64,000 bases of DNA. It comes from Promethearchaeota archaeon. GTDB lineage: Archaea; Asgardarchaeota; Lokiarchaeia; Sigyniarchaeales; SOKP01. The stretch lies in the NCBI GenBank assembly GCA_030606485.1, contig JAUWGH010000001.1, forward strand, positions 434,001 to 498,000, in the 5' to 3' direction. Under the pieces are notes generated by a model. That model was not told the origin of the DNA. It ran no database searches and was given only the letters and a program-made list of their open reading frames with translations. Position numbers and translations under genes: made by a program. Below, one piece after another: positions 1 to 9,016 of the stretch. Position 1 is the first letter of the stretch. Each line of letters opens with the position of its first letter.

Positions 1-720
1 ATACTTTTTTCTAAATTTAATTATCTCTTGAAATAAAACATTTCCTGGTTTCCCACCAACAATCTCAAATTTAAGTTCAGGATAACTCTTTAGAATTTTA
101 GCTGCTTCCATTATAACTTTTATACCTTGTAATGGTATATATGTGCCATAAAAACCAATAATGAATTTGCTTTTCTCTCTATTATACTCTCGGGGATAAA
201 AAATTTCAGGATCAGAACCTACTAAAATTATCTTAATTTTACTTGGCTTTTGATAAAATAACTTAGAAAAGATCTTTCCATGAATTTTAGTATCCGATAA
301 TATTAAATCTGCTTTTTTAAATGAATAATAATCAATAAAATAAGAAATTTTTGCTAATATTGACTTCTCATTAATATATTTATAATCATAAACATATGAC
401 AAATAAGAAGAAATAAATGGATCATAAATAATGGGTTTATTAGTTAATCGCTTCACTTGAAGCACAGAATCGAACCCAGGATATCCAACTATTACTAAAT
501 CAAAATCCTGTGAAATTATTAATTTTTTTAATAATTTTAAACTAGTCTTAAATGAGTTAATTATATATCTTCCTTTATTAACTTCAATAAAAGTTGCACT
601 TTTTTCATTACATTCAATAACATTTATGCCATTATTAATTAAGCCTTTGATTAATACTCTATTTCGAATTGCTCCTCTGGAATAGGTCCCAAAATAACAA
701 ATGTTTATTGAATTAGTCAG
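1..720 (-). CDS. GT4-family glycosyltransferase, C-terminal part outside window
   Basis: The minus strand is open from 720 to the window edge and encodes a GT-B glycosyltransferase. The N-terminal strand INICYFGTYSRG is followed by an acceptor domain, and the C-terminal domain begins at about residue 150 with FIIGFYGTYIPLQGIKVIMEA, the usual 'new domain, Gly-rich loop' region of GT4 enzymes. The family transfers sugars from nucleotide donors at the cytoplasmic face. No ATG, GTG or TTG exists at the 5' end. The candidates are CTG at 720-718, which overlaps the flippase stop as CTGA (the same geometry as an ATGA overlap), or ATA at 708-706. It is translated directly after the flippase, so the two form an operon. 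The rest of the donor-binding domain is missing because the window starts here. GT4 identity is from fold pattern; the sugar is unknown. Confidence 0.75.
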   Translation of the reverse strand, partial: MTNSINICYFGTYSRGAIRNRVLIKGLINNGINVIECNEKSATFIEVNKGRYIINSFKTSLKLLKKLIISQDFDLVIVGYPGFDSVLQVKRLTNKPIIYDPFISSYLSYVYDYKYINEKSILAKISYFIDYYSFKKADLILSDTKIHGKIFSKLFYQKPSKIKIILVGSDPEIFYPREYNREKSKFIIGFYGTYIPLQGIKVIMEAAKILKSYPELKFEIVGGKPGNVLFQEIIKFRKKY

Positions 721-2279
721 ATTTTAAACCCTTTTTTTTTAAAAATGAATATCCTTAAATCATTTAAAAATCTTTTTAATTCCTTAAATTTTAAAATCCT
801 AAATCCAAATAAAAGAATAAAATACGACCCTAGACATAATAAGCCTATAAAATAAGCATTTAACCCAAAACTCAGTTTTAAAATAAAAAATTCAAAAATA
901 ATTATGAGAATAGATATGACTAACTGAATTAATTTAAATTGCCATAAAGAAAGTTCAATAATCCTCGATAAACTATAAAAATATAAAATAAATATTACAG
1001 CCATGGATATAATAAATGCTGATGTTGCCGAATATATACCAAAATAAGGGAGGAAAATTACAGTTAATAAAACGTTTATCAAGGCTCCTATTACCTGAAT
1101 AATCAAAAATCTAATAGTTAATCCTTTTGCCACAAGAAATTTTGCTGTGAATTGATTCAAACTATAAAATAGACCACCTATTAAAATCAATTGAAAAACA
1201 TCTGAAAAGCTTGGATATTGACTTAGAATGCTTGAATAAAGAATTCCAAGAATTAAATTCGACATAATTATACATACCAACAATAAGGGAATAATTATAA
1301 CAACAACAAAAGTGAAAATCAACTTATAAATCGCCTTTATTTTATTTTGATCATTATGATAAAAAGCATCTGATTCATAAGGTAATAATAAATCATTTAC
1401 CGTTACTCCAAGCAACCCAATTAAATATATTGTTAAAGATAAAGATAAACCAAAAATCAGTGAAGCCTCATTACCTAAACTACTCAGTAATAATGGACCA
1501 ATCCGAGTATTTAAATAATAAAAAATATTACTTGCTAAAAGTGGTAAGCAGAATAAAATCAACTCCTTTTGTATTTTTAAATCTATAGATCCTTTAATTC
1601 TAAAATTCTTATTTGGATTCTTGTTTCGGTTTAATCCACGAAAAATAAAAAAAATAGCCACTCCATCTAATAAAAAATATGCTAAAATATAACTCAATGC
1701 CGCACCGATAAATCCGAGATTAAGAATCGCAACTAAACTAAATCCAAGTATTAAAAAAATTATAGATAAAAAAAAAATAACTGTTGCAACTCTACTTGAT
1801 AATTTTAATCCATACAAAACACCTTCAAAAAAACGATAAAATTCATAACCAATACCTCCTAATAAAAAAATAACCATGATCTCAGAATTTGGAAGCGAAA
1901 CTCTATAATCATAATTAAATATAAATGTAAAAATTACAATACCTAAGATTATTATTATAAGATTAACGAGTAAAAGAATCGTTCCATTATATAAATATCT
2001 CAACTGAATTTTACTCGAATCTCTCTGTAAGAATCTTGGCATCGCAATATGTAAGGTCAAAATCAAACTAAAAAAAAGGTTTATAAGATAAATAAAAAGA
2101 ATATAATCCCGGTTCGCTCCAATACTCAACCAATTAATCAATAAAATATTACTTACAATAAAAAAAAACACTTCACCAATCGCTTTCGCAATAAAAATTA
2201 GTGAAAACCGCCTTATAATGTCAAACTCAAATATAAGACCTTTTGTTTCGGACCTTTCTTTAATATTATTTTGCTCCAA
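717..2279 (-). CDS. Polysaccharide flippase, Wzx/MATE-like (MOP superfamily)
   Basis: The 520-residue protein is almost wholly hydrophobic, with about 12-14 predicted membrane helices and a short basic N-terminus, the size and pattern of O-antigen/teichoic-acid type flippases. Such proteins move lipid-linked oligosaccharides across the cytoplasmic membrane. The region around residues 340-390 (a SQYPSFSDVFQLILIGG-type segment followed by a Gly-rich helix) matches the conserved second half of the family, and the C-terminus ends in a Lys-rich tail. It is the first gene of a minus-strand pair: the following glycosyltransferase overlaps its stop codon. Upstream lies a 425-bp divergent region shared with the 2706 gene. 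It is one of three full-length flippases in the window, which suggests several export routes or layered acquisition of glycan clusters. Substrate is unknown. Confidence 0.85.
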   Translation of the reverse strand: MEQNNIKERSETKGLIFEFDIIRRFSLIFIAKAIGEVFFFIVSNILLINWLSIGANRDYILFIYLINLFFSLILTLHIAMPRFLQRDSSKIQLRYLYNGTILLLVNLIIIILGIVIFTFIFNYDYRVSLPNSEIMVIFLLGGIGYEFYRFFEGVLYGLKLSSRVATVIFFLSIIFLILGFSLVAILNLGFIGAALSYILAYFLLDGVAIFFIFRGLNRNKNPNKNFRIKGSIDLKIQKELILFCLPLLASNIFYYLNTRIGPLLLSSLGNEASLIFGLSLSLTIYLIGLLGVTVNDLLLPYESDAFYHNDQNKIKAIYKLIFTFVVVIIIPLLLVCIIMSNLILGILYSSILSQYPSFSDVFQLILIGGLFYSLNQFTAKFLVAKGLTIRFLIIQVIGALINVLLTVIFLPYFGIYSATSAFIISMAVIFILYFYSLSRIIELSLWQFKLIQLVISILIIIFEFFILKLSFGLNAYFIGLLCLGSYFILLFGFRILKFKELKRFLNDLRIFIFKKKGFKI

Positions 2280-2705
2280 TTAAATCCCAAATATCAACTT
2301 ACTTAAAGACAATTTATTGCATAACCGTAATATAATCCATTTAATAATTCAATAGATTTAACTTATTCGAATATTTCTAATTATATAAATTTCCTAGCAA
2401 AAAGCTTGAGCAACAATAATACTTTTAATTCTTGTTTTCTCTCAAGTTTTGTTATACTCACCTAATTTTGTGATTATGAGTATTTCAAAAGAAAAATGTA
2501 AGTCGCCAATTGGTAATTAGTTTTCTATGTTCAAAAATTGTATAAAAAATCAAACATCCTATATAGTATTCTTTCTCCAATATTTTTATTATCCAACTTA
2601 AAAACATTTTTAAACAAAAATATCTAATTAATTATTGAAATAGATCAGAAATCTTTTTAAAATACTACTATTTTAAAAAAAAATCACTATAATAAGGTAA
2701 TCTGC
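2280..2705. other. Divergent intergenic region between two glycan operons
   Basis: About 425 bases separate the minus-strand flippase and the plus-strand GT2. The stretch is very A+T-rich and has no convincing ORF. Promoters for both directions must lie here, but TATA boxes cannot be picked out of such a background. A GGTAA element at about 2696-2700 sits a few bases before the TTG start at 2706 and would serve as its ribosome-binding site. Confidence 0.5.
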
Positions 2706-3545
2706 TTGACCAAGGAATTCTTAACAAGCATAAAATCTGAAACAAATTTTAAACCGTCAAAAAAAGTAATGAATAAATATTCTTATCAAGCAGAATCTTC
2801 TAAAATCTCATTGGAAAAAAGATTTCTAAAATTAAAAAAAGAGTCGAATTTTACCTTATCTATAGTAATTCCAGTATATAATGAGGAAAAATCAATTAGA
2901 AACATATTAAATCTAATCCCTCATAATGATGGGATTGAAATCATAGTAGTTGATGATGGCTCGACAGATAAAAGCTTCCAAGAAGCTATAGAAAGTGATA
3001 AATCAATTAAATTAATAAAACTTGATGTAAATCAAGGTTATGGAAATGCTATACTGACTGGCGTTAAAAATGCAAGTGGTGATATTATTATTACGATGGA
3101 TTCCGATGGGCAACATAACCCAAATGAAATATGCCGCCTGATTGAACCAATTTTAAATGATAAAGCTGATATATGCATTGGCTCGAGATATTTAGGAAAG
3201 TGTAATTATAATATTCCCCTTTTTACTCGACTTGGAGAATGTTTTATTGAAAAATCTCTGCAAATTCTATTTGGACAAAAAATTTCTAATAATCAAAGCG
3301 GCTTTCGAGCTTTTAAAAAAACAACAACTGATGTCTTTAAAAAAATTAAATTCAATGGCTTTGCATTTGCAACAGAGCTTTTAATAAAATCTAAGCTAAA
3401 AAATTATCGTATAAAAGAAGTCCCTATTGTATTAGAACCTAGAAAATATGGAATATCAAAAATTCGATTACTTAAACTAACAATCACTCTATTATCTTGC
3501 ATTGCATACTATTTTTTTATTAAAATTAAAAATAATAATAGATAA
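2706..3545 (+). CDS. DPM1-like GT2 glycosyltransferase (polyprenyl-phosphate glycosyltransferase)
   Basis: This 279-residue protein has a GT-A fold. SIVIPVYNEEKSI lies at about residues 52-64, VVDDGSTDKS near 81-90, the metal-binding DSDGQH near 132-137, and the acceptor motif SGFRAFKK near 199-206, all as in dolichol-phosphate mannose or glucose synthases. One hydrophobic segment near the C-terminus (about 255-272) would tether it to the membrane. The family transfers a sugar from a nucleotide donor to a polyprenyl phosphate, producing the donors used by GT-C enzymes, of which this window holds many. The start is TTG with a GGTAA element just upstream. The first 45 residues are polar and outside the catalytic domain, so a shorter start (ATG at 2769) is possible. 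Confidence 0.85.
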   Translation: MTKEFLTSIKSETNFKPSKKVMNKYSYQAESSKISLEKRFLKLKKESNFTLSIVIPVYNEEKSIRNILNLIPHNDGIEIIVVDDGSTDKSFQEAIESDKSIKLIKLDVNQGYGNAILTGVKNASGDIIITMDSDGQHNPNEICRLIEPILNDKADICIGSRYLGKCNYNIPLFTRLGECFIEKSLQILFGQKISNNQSGFRAFKKTTTDVFKKIKFNGFAFATELLIKSKLKNYRIKEVPIVLEPRKYGISKIRLLKLTITLLSCIAYYFFIKIKNNNR

Positions 3546-3663
3546 AAGATTTTAATTTAATTTAAATCAATTCAAATGTTCATTTTAATAATCCTATTTT
3601 TCAAACATATGGTGATTTAAAATAAATATAGGTTTTTTATACTTACATCCTCAAGGTGAAAGT

Positions 3664-4845
3664 ATGGGCTCATTATACAGAGTAAGAAATTTTTGTCAAG
3701 GTTTAACAGAATTAGGTCATAAATGTTTTATATTTTCTCCGTATATTTTTTCTGAAGATTGGGGACCTTTAGTTAAATTTATTCAAATTCCTGTATTAAA
3801 ATCAAGAGGAAACATATCAAAACAAATTTATAAAATAATAAGATGGGTTCTGGATCTTCAATTCTTATCTCGTTATACAATATTACAACCAAAAATCCTA
3901 AATTCTATGATAAGTCGAGTTTCTCAGGGCTTATTTAATGTAATTAATTCAGAATTTATTTATCTAGATGTAATTATAGGAGAATCAGAGTTAGGTGGTT
4001 TAATGCTTATTCGAATAAAGGAAAAATTAAAAATTCCTATAATTGTCGATTTACAAAATTATTGGCCTGAAGAATTAGTAGAAAATAATATTATTAAGAG
4101 AAATCATAAACGCTATAAATTTCTAGTTGCTTTAGAAAAAAGTGTAATTGATAATGTGGATTTAGTTATAACTCCCAGTCTTGCCTTGAAAAAATTTCTT
4201 GCCAATAAATTTACTAATGGTAACTATTTAAAAATAAAAGCGATAATTAATGGGGGCATACCTTTTTTGGATAAACCTAAAAAAAAGGAATTTCCACCAA
4301 AAATAATTATGTCGGGATTAGTTGCTTATAGAAGCAATTATCAATTATTCTTAGAAAGCCTACCCTATGTGTTGAGAAAACATCCAGATACTCTAATTTA
4401 TGTAACTAGAAAAGGTGAAGATTTAAAAAAGATGATGAAATTAGCAAAAAACCGAAAAATTAAAATAAATTGGTACTGGAAAGCTTCATATAAGGAATTT
4501 CTTGACTTTTTAGCAGACTTTCATGTAGGTATAGTTACTTCATCACATAATTTATCGAGAAAATTAGGTTTTGTTACTAAAATATATGATTATTTTTCGG
4601 TCGGGGTTCCAGTTGTAGGAAATGATATTGGAGGTTGGACATCTTTAATCCACAAAGAGAAAGTGGGATTATTATCATCAAACGACCCTCAAGATTTGGC
4701 AAATAAAATTTTGCAATTTATTGACAATCCAGATATGTCATATGAGTATGGTGAAAGAGGAATTAAATTATTAAAGGACAAATATAGCGTAAAAAAATCT
4801 TCTCGAAATTTAATGGAGTGTATTGAACTAATCAATGATAATTAA
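3664..4845 (+). CDS. GT4-family glycosyltransferase
   Basis: A 393-residue GT-B glycosyltransferase. The N-terminal domain includes RNFCQGLTELGHKCFIFSPY. The C-terminal donor domain begins near residue 215 (IIMSGLVAYRSNYQLFLESL) and contains the conserved KIYDYFSVGVPVVGNDIGGW near 305-324. The ATG at 3664 probably misses the first beta strand: upstream in frame from 3616 the codons read FKINIGFLYLHPQGES, a typical GT4 N-terminus, but no ATG, GTG or TTG occurs there. A GGTGA at 3611-3615 is spaced six bases from an ATA at 3622, so initiation at ATA is possible. A near-identical copy of the last third of this gene lies at 5851-6112. It is followed 55 bases later by the FkbM methyltransferase. 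Sugar specificity is unknown. Confidence 0.85.
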   Translation: MGSLYRVRNFCQGLTELGHKCFIFSPYIFSEDWGPLVKFIQIPVLKSRGNISKQIYKIIRWVLDLQFLSRYTILQPKILNSMISRVSQGLFNVINSEFIYLDVIIGESELGGLMLIRIKEKLKIPIIVDLQNYWPEELVENNIIKRNHKRYKFLVALEKSVIDNVDLVITPSLALKKFLANKFTNGNYLKIKAIINGGIPFLDKPKKKEFPPKIIMSGLVAYRSNYQLFLESLPYVLRKHPDTLIYVTRKGEDLKKMMKLAKNRKIKINWYWKASYKEFLDFLADFHVGIVTSSHNLSRKLGFVTKIYDYFSVGVPVVGNDIGGWTSLIHKEKVGLLSSNDPQDLANKILQFIDNPDMSYEYGERGIKLLKDKYSVKKSSRNLMECIELINDN

Positions 4846-4900
4846 AGCATAAATAAATAATAAATAGAATTGAAAAAAGGAGTTCAATTTAAAGAAAATT

Positions 4901-5728
4901 TTGAATATTATCCTAAATCTTTTATATAAAGTTAGAAATTCTATTCCCAAGAGAATCTATAACATTATCATTGGAAAAATTAAGCGTTCAAACATTTTCA
5001 AGATAATAATTGGTTTACCTTATGGAGTATTGCTATTGTCAAAATCAAAAACCTATCCCCGATTAATACCATTAAGAAAAAAAATTTACCCTATACCAAT
5101 AAATATTTTAGATATTTCTTCACTTGATGCTTTTTGGGAAATTTTCATTGGAAAAAATTATGAAAAATATAATAAAATTAAATCTGGAGACTTGGTTTTA
5201 GATATTGGAGGAAATGTTGGAATTTTTACGATTAAAGCAGCACAAGTTGTTGGTGATAAAGGGAAAGTAATTGTTATTGAACCAGAACCTAATAATGTTA
5301 AATTAATTAAAGAAAATACTAAAATTTTTAATAATGTGACCATAATTCCTAAAGCTGTTGGAAGTAAATCAGGTAAAGTTGAACTTCTTATAGGGAAGCA
5401 CTCTGGTTCTCATTCAATATATACTGAAGACGATTATTCACCTAATGATAAAATAATATCAATCCAAATAGATCTTTTAGATAATATATGTAAAGAATTA
5501 ACCCTTAACTTGATTGACTTTATTAAAATTGATGTAGAGGGGTGGGAACTTGAAGTTTTGAAAGGTGCTATAAATTCTTTAGAAAAAATTAAATTTTTTA
5601 CAATTGCCTCATATCATTCAAAGGAAATAAGAAGCCAACTAACAAAATTTTTAGAAAATAATAATTTTAAGGTTATTAATGATGGAGGTTTAACTCATGC
5701 GTTTAATAACTTATATTTTACAAATTAA
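4901..5728 (+). CDS. FkbM-family SAM-dependent methyltransferase
   Basis: A 275-residue class I methyltransferase. The SAM-binding motif LVLDIGGNVGIF lies at about residues 98-109, followed by VIEPEPNN (about 125-132) and the FkbM signature FIKIDVEGWELEVLKGA near 206-222. The family methylates hydroxyl groups of sugars and natural products; here it would O-methylate a glycan residue made by its neighbours. The called start is TTG at 4901, but the ribosome-binding site AAAAGGAG (4875-4882) is 18 bases away. A TTA at 4889 (reading LKKILNII) has ideal spacing but is not an accepted start codon. A second, frameshifted FkbM gene occurs at 17.3-18.1 kb. Methyl acceptor is inferred from context only. 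Confidence 0.85.
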   Translation: MNIILNLLYKVRNSIPKRIYNIIIGKIKRSNIFKIIIGLPYGVLLLSKSKTYPRLIPLRKKIYPIPINILDISSLDAFWEIFIGKNYEKYNKIKSGDLVLDIGGNVGIFTIKAAQVVGDKGKVIVIEPEPNNVKLIKENTKIFNNVTIIPKAVGSKSGKVELLIGKHSGSHSIYTEDDYSPNDKIISIQIDLLDNICKELTLNLIDFIKIDVEGWELEVLKGAINSLEKIKFFTIASYHSKEIRSQLTKFLENNNFKVINDGGLTHAFNNLYFTN

Positions 5729-5790
5729 AGTTTAGTTAATCAATAACAAAATTACAAATCTTTAAACATTTAGTATTTAAGTGTATAAAC

Positions 5791-5862
5791 ATGAAAAAAA
5801 AGATAGCAAAGAAAAACCCGTTAATTAATTTACAAAGTTCTAATATATGGAAAAATATATGA
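5791..5862 (+). pseudogene. 5' stub of a methyltransferase gene (relative of the 6237 gene)
   Basis: This 23-codon ORF reads MKKKIAKKNPLINLQSSNIW then KNI and stops. It aligns with the first residues of the gene at 6237 (MRRKNAIKNPIYNLQISNLW). It therefore looks like the 5' end of a second copy of that gene, cut off where it joins the GT4 3' fragment that starts at 5851. The stop codon at 5860 is created by the shift into the GT4 frame. Confidence 0.6.
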
Positions 5863-6112
5863 TTATTTTTCGGTTGGTGTTCCAGTTGTAGGAAATGATA
5901 TTGGAGGTTGGACATCTTTAATTCGTGAAGAGAAAGTGGGTTTATTATCATCAAACGACCCTCAAGATTTAGCAGATAAAATTTTGCAATTTATTGACAA
6001 TCCAGACATGTCATATGAACATAGCGTAAGAGAAATTAATTTATTAAAAAAAAAATATAATGTGAAAGAAACAGGTAAAAAATTGATAAAATGCATTCAA
6101 AACATTATTTAA
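5851..6112 (+). pseudogene. 3' fragment of a GT4 glycosyltransferase gene, duplicate of the end of the 3664 gene
   Basis: Read in the frame starting AAA ATA TAT at 5852, this piece encodes KIYDYFSVGVPVVGNDIGGW and continues to a stop at 6110-6112. It matches the last third of the GT4 gene at 3664-4845: the first 165 or so bases differ at only about a dozen positions, after which the match weakens. There is no start codon and the N-terminal two thirds are absent. It is joined at its 5' edge to a methyltransferase stub. The frame is still open, so the duplication is recent or the piece is under some constraint, for example as a gene-conversion donor. Confidence 0.85.
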
Positions 6113-6236
6113 TAATAATTATAAATAAGTTCAAATGAGATATTCTTCATATCGAATTAATAATCTATAAATATATAATAACTTTTAAAACAAATATAAA
6201 TTATTAGAGAAAAATTTAGTCAGATAAAGTGAATTT

Positions 6237-7265
6237 ATGAGAAGGAAAAATGCAATTAAAAATCCAATATATAATTTACAAATATCTAATCTATGGGCTA
6301 ATTTGGGTTTAAAAGAAAAACTCTATATACTTTTTAAAAAGATATTTTTATTTTGTCAAAGATTGGGATTTCATATAACACCGAACCACTTTTATTTTCC
6401 AATCCCAGATACAAGAACATTAAAGGATAAGTTATGGTTAAGGCAATCAAAGCTAGTTGGTATCGATATTAATGAGAATAAACAATTGGAACTTTTAACA
6501 CTTTTTTCATCAAAGTTTGAAAATGAATATAACAATTTTCCAATGCATAAAACTCAAATACCACATCAATATTACGTAAATAATGGTAATTTTAGAAGTG
6601 TAGATGGTGAAATTCTCTACTGTATGATGCGTTATTTTAAACCAAAAAAAATTATTGAGATAGGATCAGGTTTTTCCACTTATTTATCTGCACAAGCAAT
6701 TTTAAAGAATAAAAAAGAAGATAATAGTTATAAATGTAAATTAATAGCAATTGAACCCTATCCCAATAATATTTTAAAAAAAGGTTTTCCAGGTTTATCA
6801 AAACTAATCTCAAAAAGAGTACAAGATATTCCTCTTTCGTTTTTTAAGAAATTAAATGAGAATGATATACTTTTCATTGATTCAAGTCATATTTTAAAAA
6901 TAGGAAGTGATGTAGAATATGAATTTTTAGAGATTTTACCTAGACTTAATAAAGGTGTTCTTATCCACATACACGATATATTTTTACCTTCACAATATCC
7001 CAAAGAATGGGTTTTAAACCTATTCAGATTCTATACTGAGCAATATTTACTTCATGCATTATTGATTTTTAATAACAATTTTGATATATTATGGGCAGGA
7101 AGATATATGCATTTAAATCATTTTAATAAGTTGGAAATTGCTTTTAATTCATATAAAAGAGATAGGACACAGTTGGAAAAAGCTGATTTTAGTTCATTCA
7201 AAAGAAATCATAAAGATTGGCCAATAGAATGGCCAACAAGTTTCTGGATGAAGAAAGAAAAATGA
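6237..7265 (+). CDS. Class I SAM-dependent methyltransferase (Methyltransf_24-like)
   Basis: The 342-residue protein has a SAM-binding core: KIIEIGSGFSTYLSAQAI near residues 138-155, LIAIEPYPNN near 168-177, and DILFIDSSHILKIGSDVEYE near 209-228. The acidic strand and HIHDIFLP (about 244-251) resemble the Methyltransf_24 group often found in glycan clusters. The N-terminal 120 residues are helical and basic and would bind the acceptor. It starts with ATG; a GTGA element (6228-6231) lies close upstream. A 5' stub with a similar N-terminus lies at 5791, so the locus once had two copies. It ends before a decayed insertion element. Substrate is probably a sugar in the locally made glycan, but this is inference. 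Confidence 0.75.
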   Translation: MRRKNAIKNPIYNLQISNLWANLGLKEKLYILFKKIFLFCQRLGFHITPNHFYFPIPDTRTLKDKLWLRQSKLVGIDINENKQLELLTLFSSKFENEYNNFPMHKTQIPHQYYVNNGNFRSVDGEILYCMMRYFKPKKIIEIGSGFSTYLSAQAILKNKKEDNSYKCKLIAIEPYPNNILKKGFPGLSKLISKRVQDIPLSFFKKLNENDILFIDSSHILKIGSDVEYEFLEILPRLNKGVLIHIHDIFLPSQYPKEWVLNLFRFYTEQYLLHALLIFNNNFDILWAGRYMHLNHFNKLEIAFNSYKRDRTQLEKADFSSFKRNHKDWPIEWPTSFWMKKEK

Positions 7266-7439
7266 ATATTATTTTCCATTATTATTAATTCTTTATTATT
7301 TGATTATCAAAGATATGTTTTCTTATAACTATATCTATTTATTAATACCAATTTTTATTAATATTAAGAATTACAATAAAAATTTTATATCTTTATTTGG
7401 TTTTCTCGTTAAATATCCATCAAACTCATCTAAATGATT

Positions 7440-8720
7440 TTATGGATGATAAAAGGGTCGAGATTTACAAAATGTGGGATTCAAAAGATTATAGGCTTGC
7501 CAGAAAGAAATTTTTTTGGTTATCAATCCATCGTTATAAAGCGCATTATTTCAATATATTCTGCGAAATTTAATAAATATCAGCATAAAAAGTTGATTAT
7601 TTGAAATGGGTGCTAAAACTTAAGGAGAGATGTCTTTATAGAATTCCTAGAATAAAAATCCCGAGATTTGAAAATTATGCAGAATGGACAATCTCAAAAA
7701 AAGAATGGAATATATTCCATTATCTCCCGAAATTTGATGGGCTTTTTGAAAATTTATTTGAATTTAATGATTTTAGCTTTTTTAATGATCTTTAAGAGAA
7801 ACTTGAGGAAGAAGGGGTTTCTTTTAAGAATATGTTTATTATAGATGTTATTAAATACGAAATGTTAAGAGTAAATCTGGGCTTTAAAAATTATTCTGAA
7901 TTAGAAAAAATGAGCAAATTCATGAAACATTCCCTCTATTTAGCGTTACTCGTGATTATATTTTTTTTCTTACTGCAGCAGATATAAGTTACATTATAAA
8001 AGGAATTCCTGCCGAGGAATTATTTGCATTCTTTCAATTATTAGTCAAGGATTGTATTGATGTTGGGATAATTGTCTCTCGGATTCTAATCTGGGATGGT
8101 AATTTATCCGATCAAATTGTAGAAATAATAAGGATAAAAATAAAAGCTCATATAACGATCCTGACGCGGGATACGGTCGTCATATCGGAACGAAAAAAGG
8201 AGTAGGCTACGACCCCAGAATTTTTTATGCATATTGTTTTAATAGGTAGTTTCTGGTATATTTCAAAATATTTCCTGGGAACAGAAACGACACTTCAGCT
8301 TTTAAAGAAACGGTCGATGATTTTTTTCAGGTGTCCGAAGAAAAATGGTTGATCATAATAGCAGACTCTGGAGCGTATTCTCTTAAAAATTTAGAACATA
8401 TTACTTATAAAGGGATGGTACCTGTTATTTGTGCAAAAAAGAACATTAAAAATCAGCCCATTAAAGAATTAAAAGAGAAATTCTATTTTAATACGGATTT
8501 TATTCCCAAGGAATGGTCAATTAAATTGTTTTTAAAAATATATAGATTTCATCCGATGATTGAGCAAGGGAACTCCTTTAATAATACCTATTATAATGCT
8601 TCTTGGATGAATACGATGGGTTTGGACGCTGCAATCAAACTTAGAGTAACGATCTATATTATAGTTCTCTTAAAGGCCTTAACGGCTTATAAGTTGGGGC
8701 GACCCGATTTAGTTATGTAA
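7440..8720 (+). mobile_element. Decayed DDE transposase gene (IS4-like group)
   Basis: Pieces of one transposase can be read across all three plus frames, broken by several stops and frameshifts. The N-terminal piece is at 7470-7795. The first catalytic region (IWDGNLSDQIVEI, then NDPDAGYGRHIGTKKGVGYD) lies near 8090-8220. The segment 8331-8720 carries IIADSGAYSLKNLEH with the second Asp, and FHPMIEQGNSFNNTYYN with the candidate Glu. This order fits IS4/IS1634-like DDE transposases. Base composition is slightly less A+T-rich than the glycan genes, as expected of a newcomer. No clear terminal inverted repeats or target duplication were found. The element cannot encode an active enzyme, but shows that transposition has touched the locus. 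Confidence 0.7.
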
Positions 8721-9016
8721 CCTTCCGCTTTTGAATCTTCCAGATACCTTAATTTTCGTGTAACTTTACCCAAGCTCGCAGAAGATTCAAATTTTTTAAT
8801 ATTTAAAGATGAGCAATAATTAAACCGACATAAAATTATTTAGTATAGAAATATTATAAACACGAAAAGAAATGTAAATAAATTCTTAAGTTATTAAGTT
8901 AAAAATTATTTAAATTTCTTTATTTATGTAATGCCAATAGAAAGCATTTAAATAAAGGTAACTTTAAAAAGAGGGATTCCTTAAGGTCAATAATTTTATG
9001 TTCGAAATAACAGGAT
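8721..9016. other. Non-coding stretch with an 11-bp inverted repeat
   Basis: TTTGAATCTTC at 8730-8740 and GAAGATTCAAA at 8781-8791 form a perfect inverted repeat with a 40-base loop, just after the end of the transposase remnant. It could be a transcription stop structure or the remains of an insertion-sequence end. The rest of the stretch up to the GTG start at 9017 shows no ORF. It presumably holds the promoter of the flippase. Confidence 0.45.

Noticed and set aside
465-480. TTCGAACC-like string (as ATCGAACCCAGG on the plus strand) resembling a tRNA T-loop
   Set aside because: It lies inside a clear minus-strand glycosyltransferase frame and no acceptor stem or other arms can be folded around it.
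2405-2450. CTTGAG...CTCAAG inverted pair as a terminator or riboswitch
   Set aside because: The arms are only six bases with a long A+T-rich loop, which is expected by chance here.
5736-5954. 72-codon minus-strand ORF
   Set aside because: It is antisense to the GT4 remnant and methyltransferase stub and its sequence is not protein-like.
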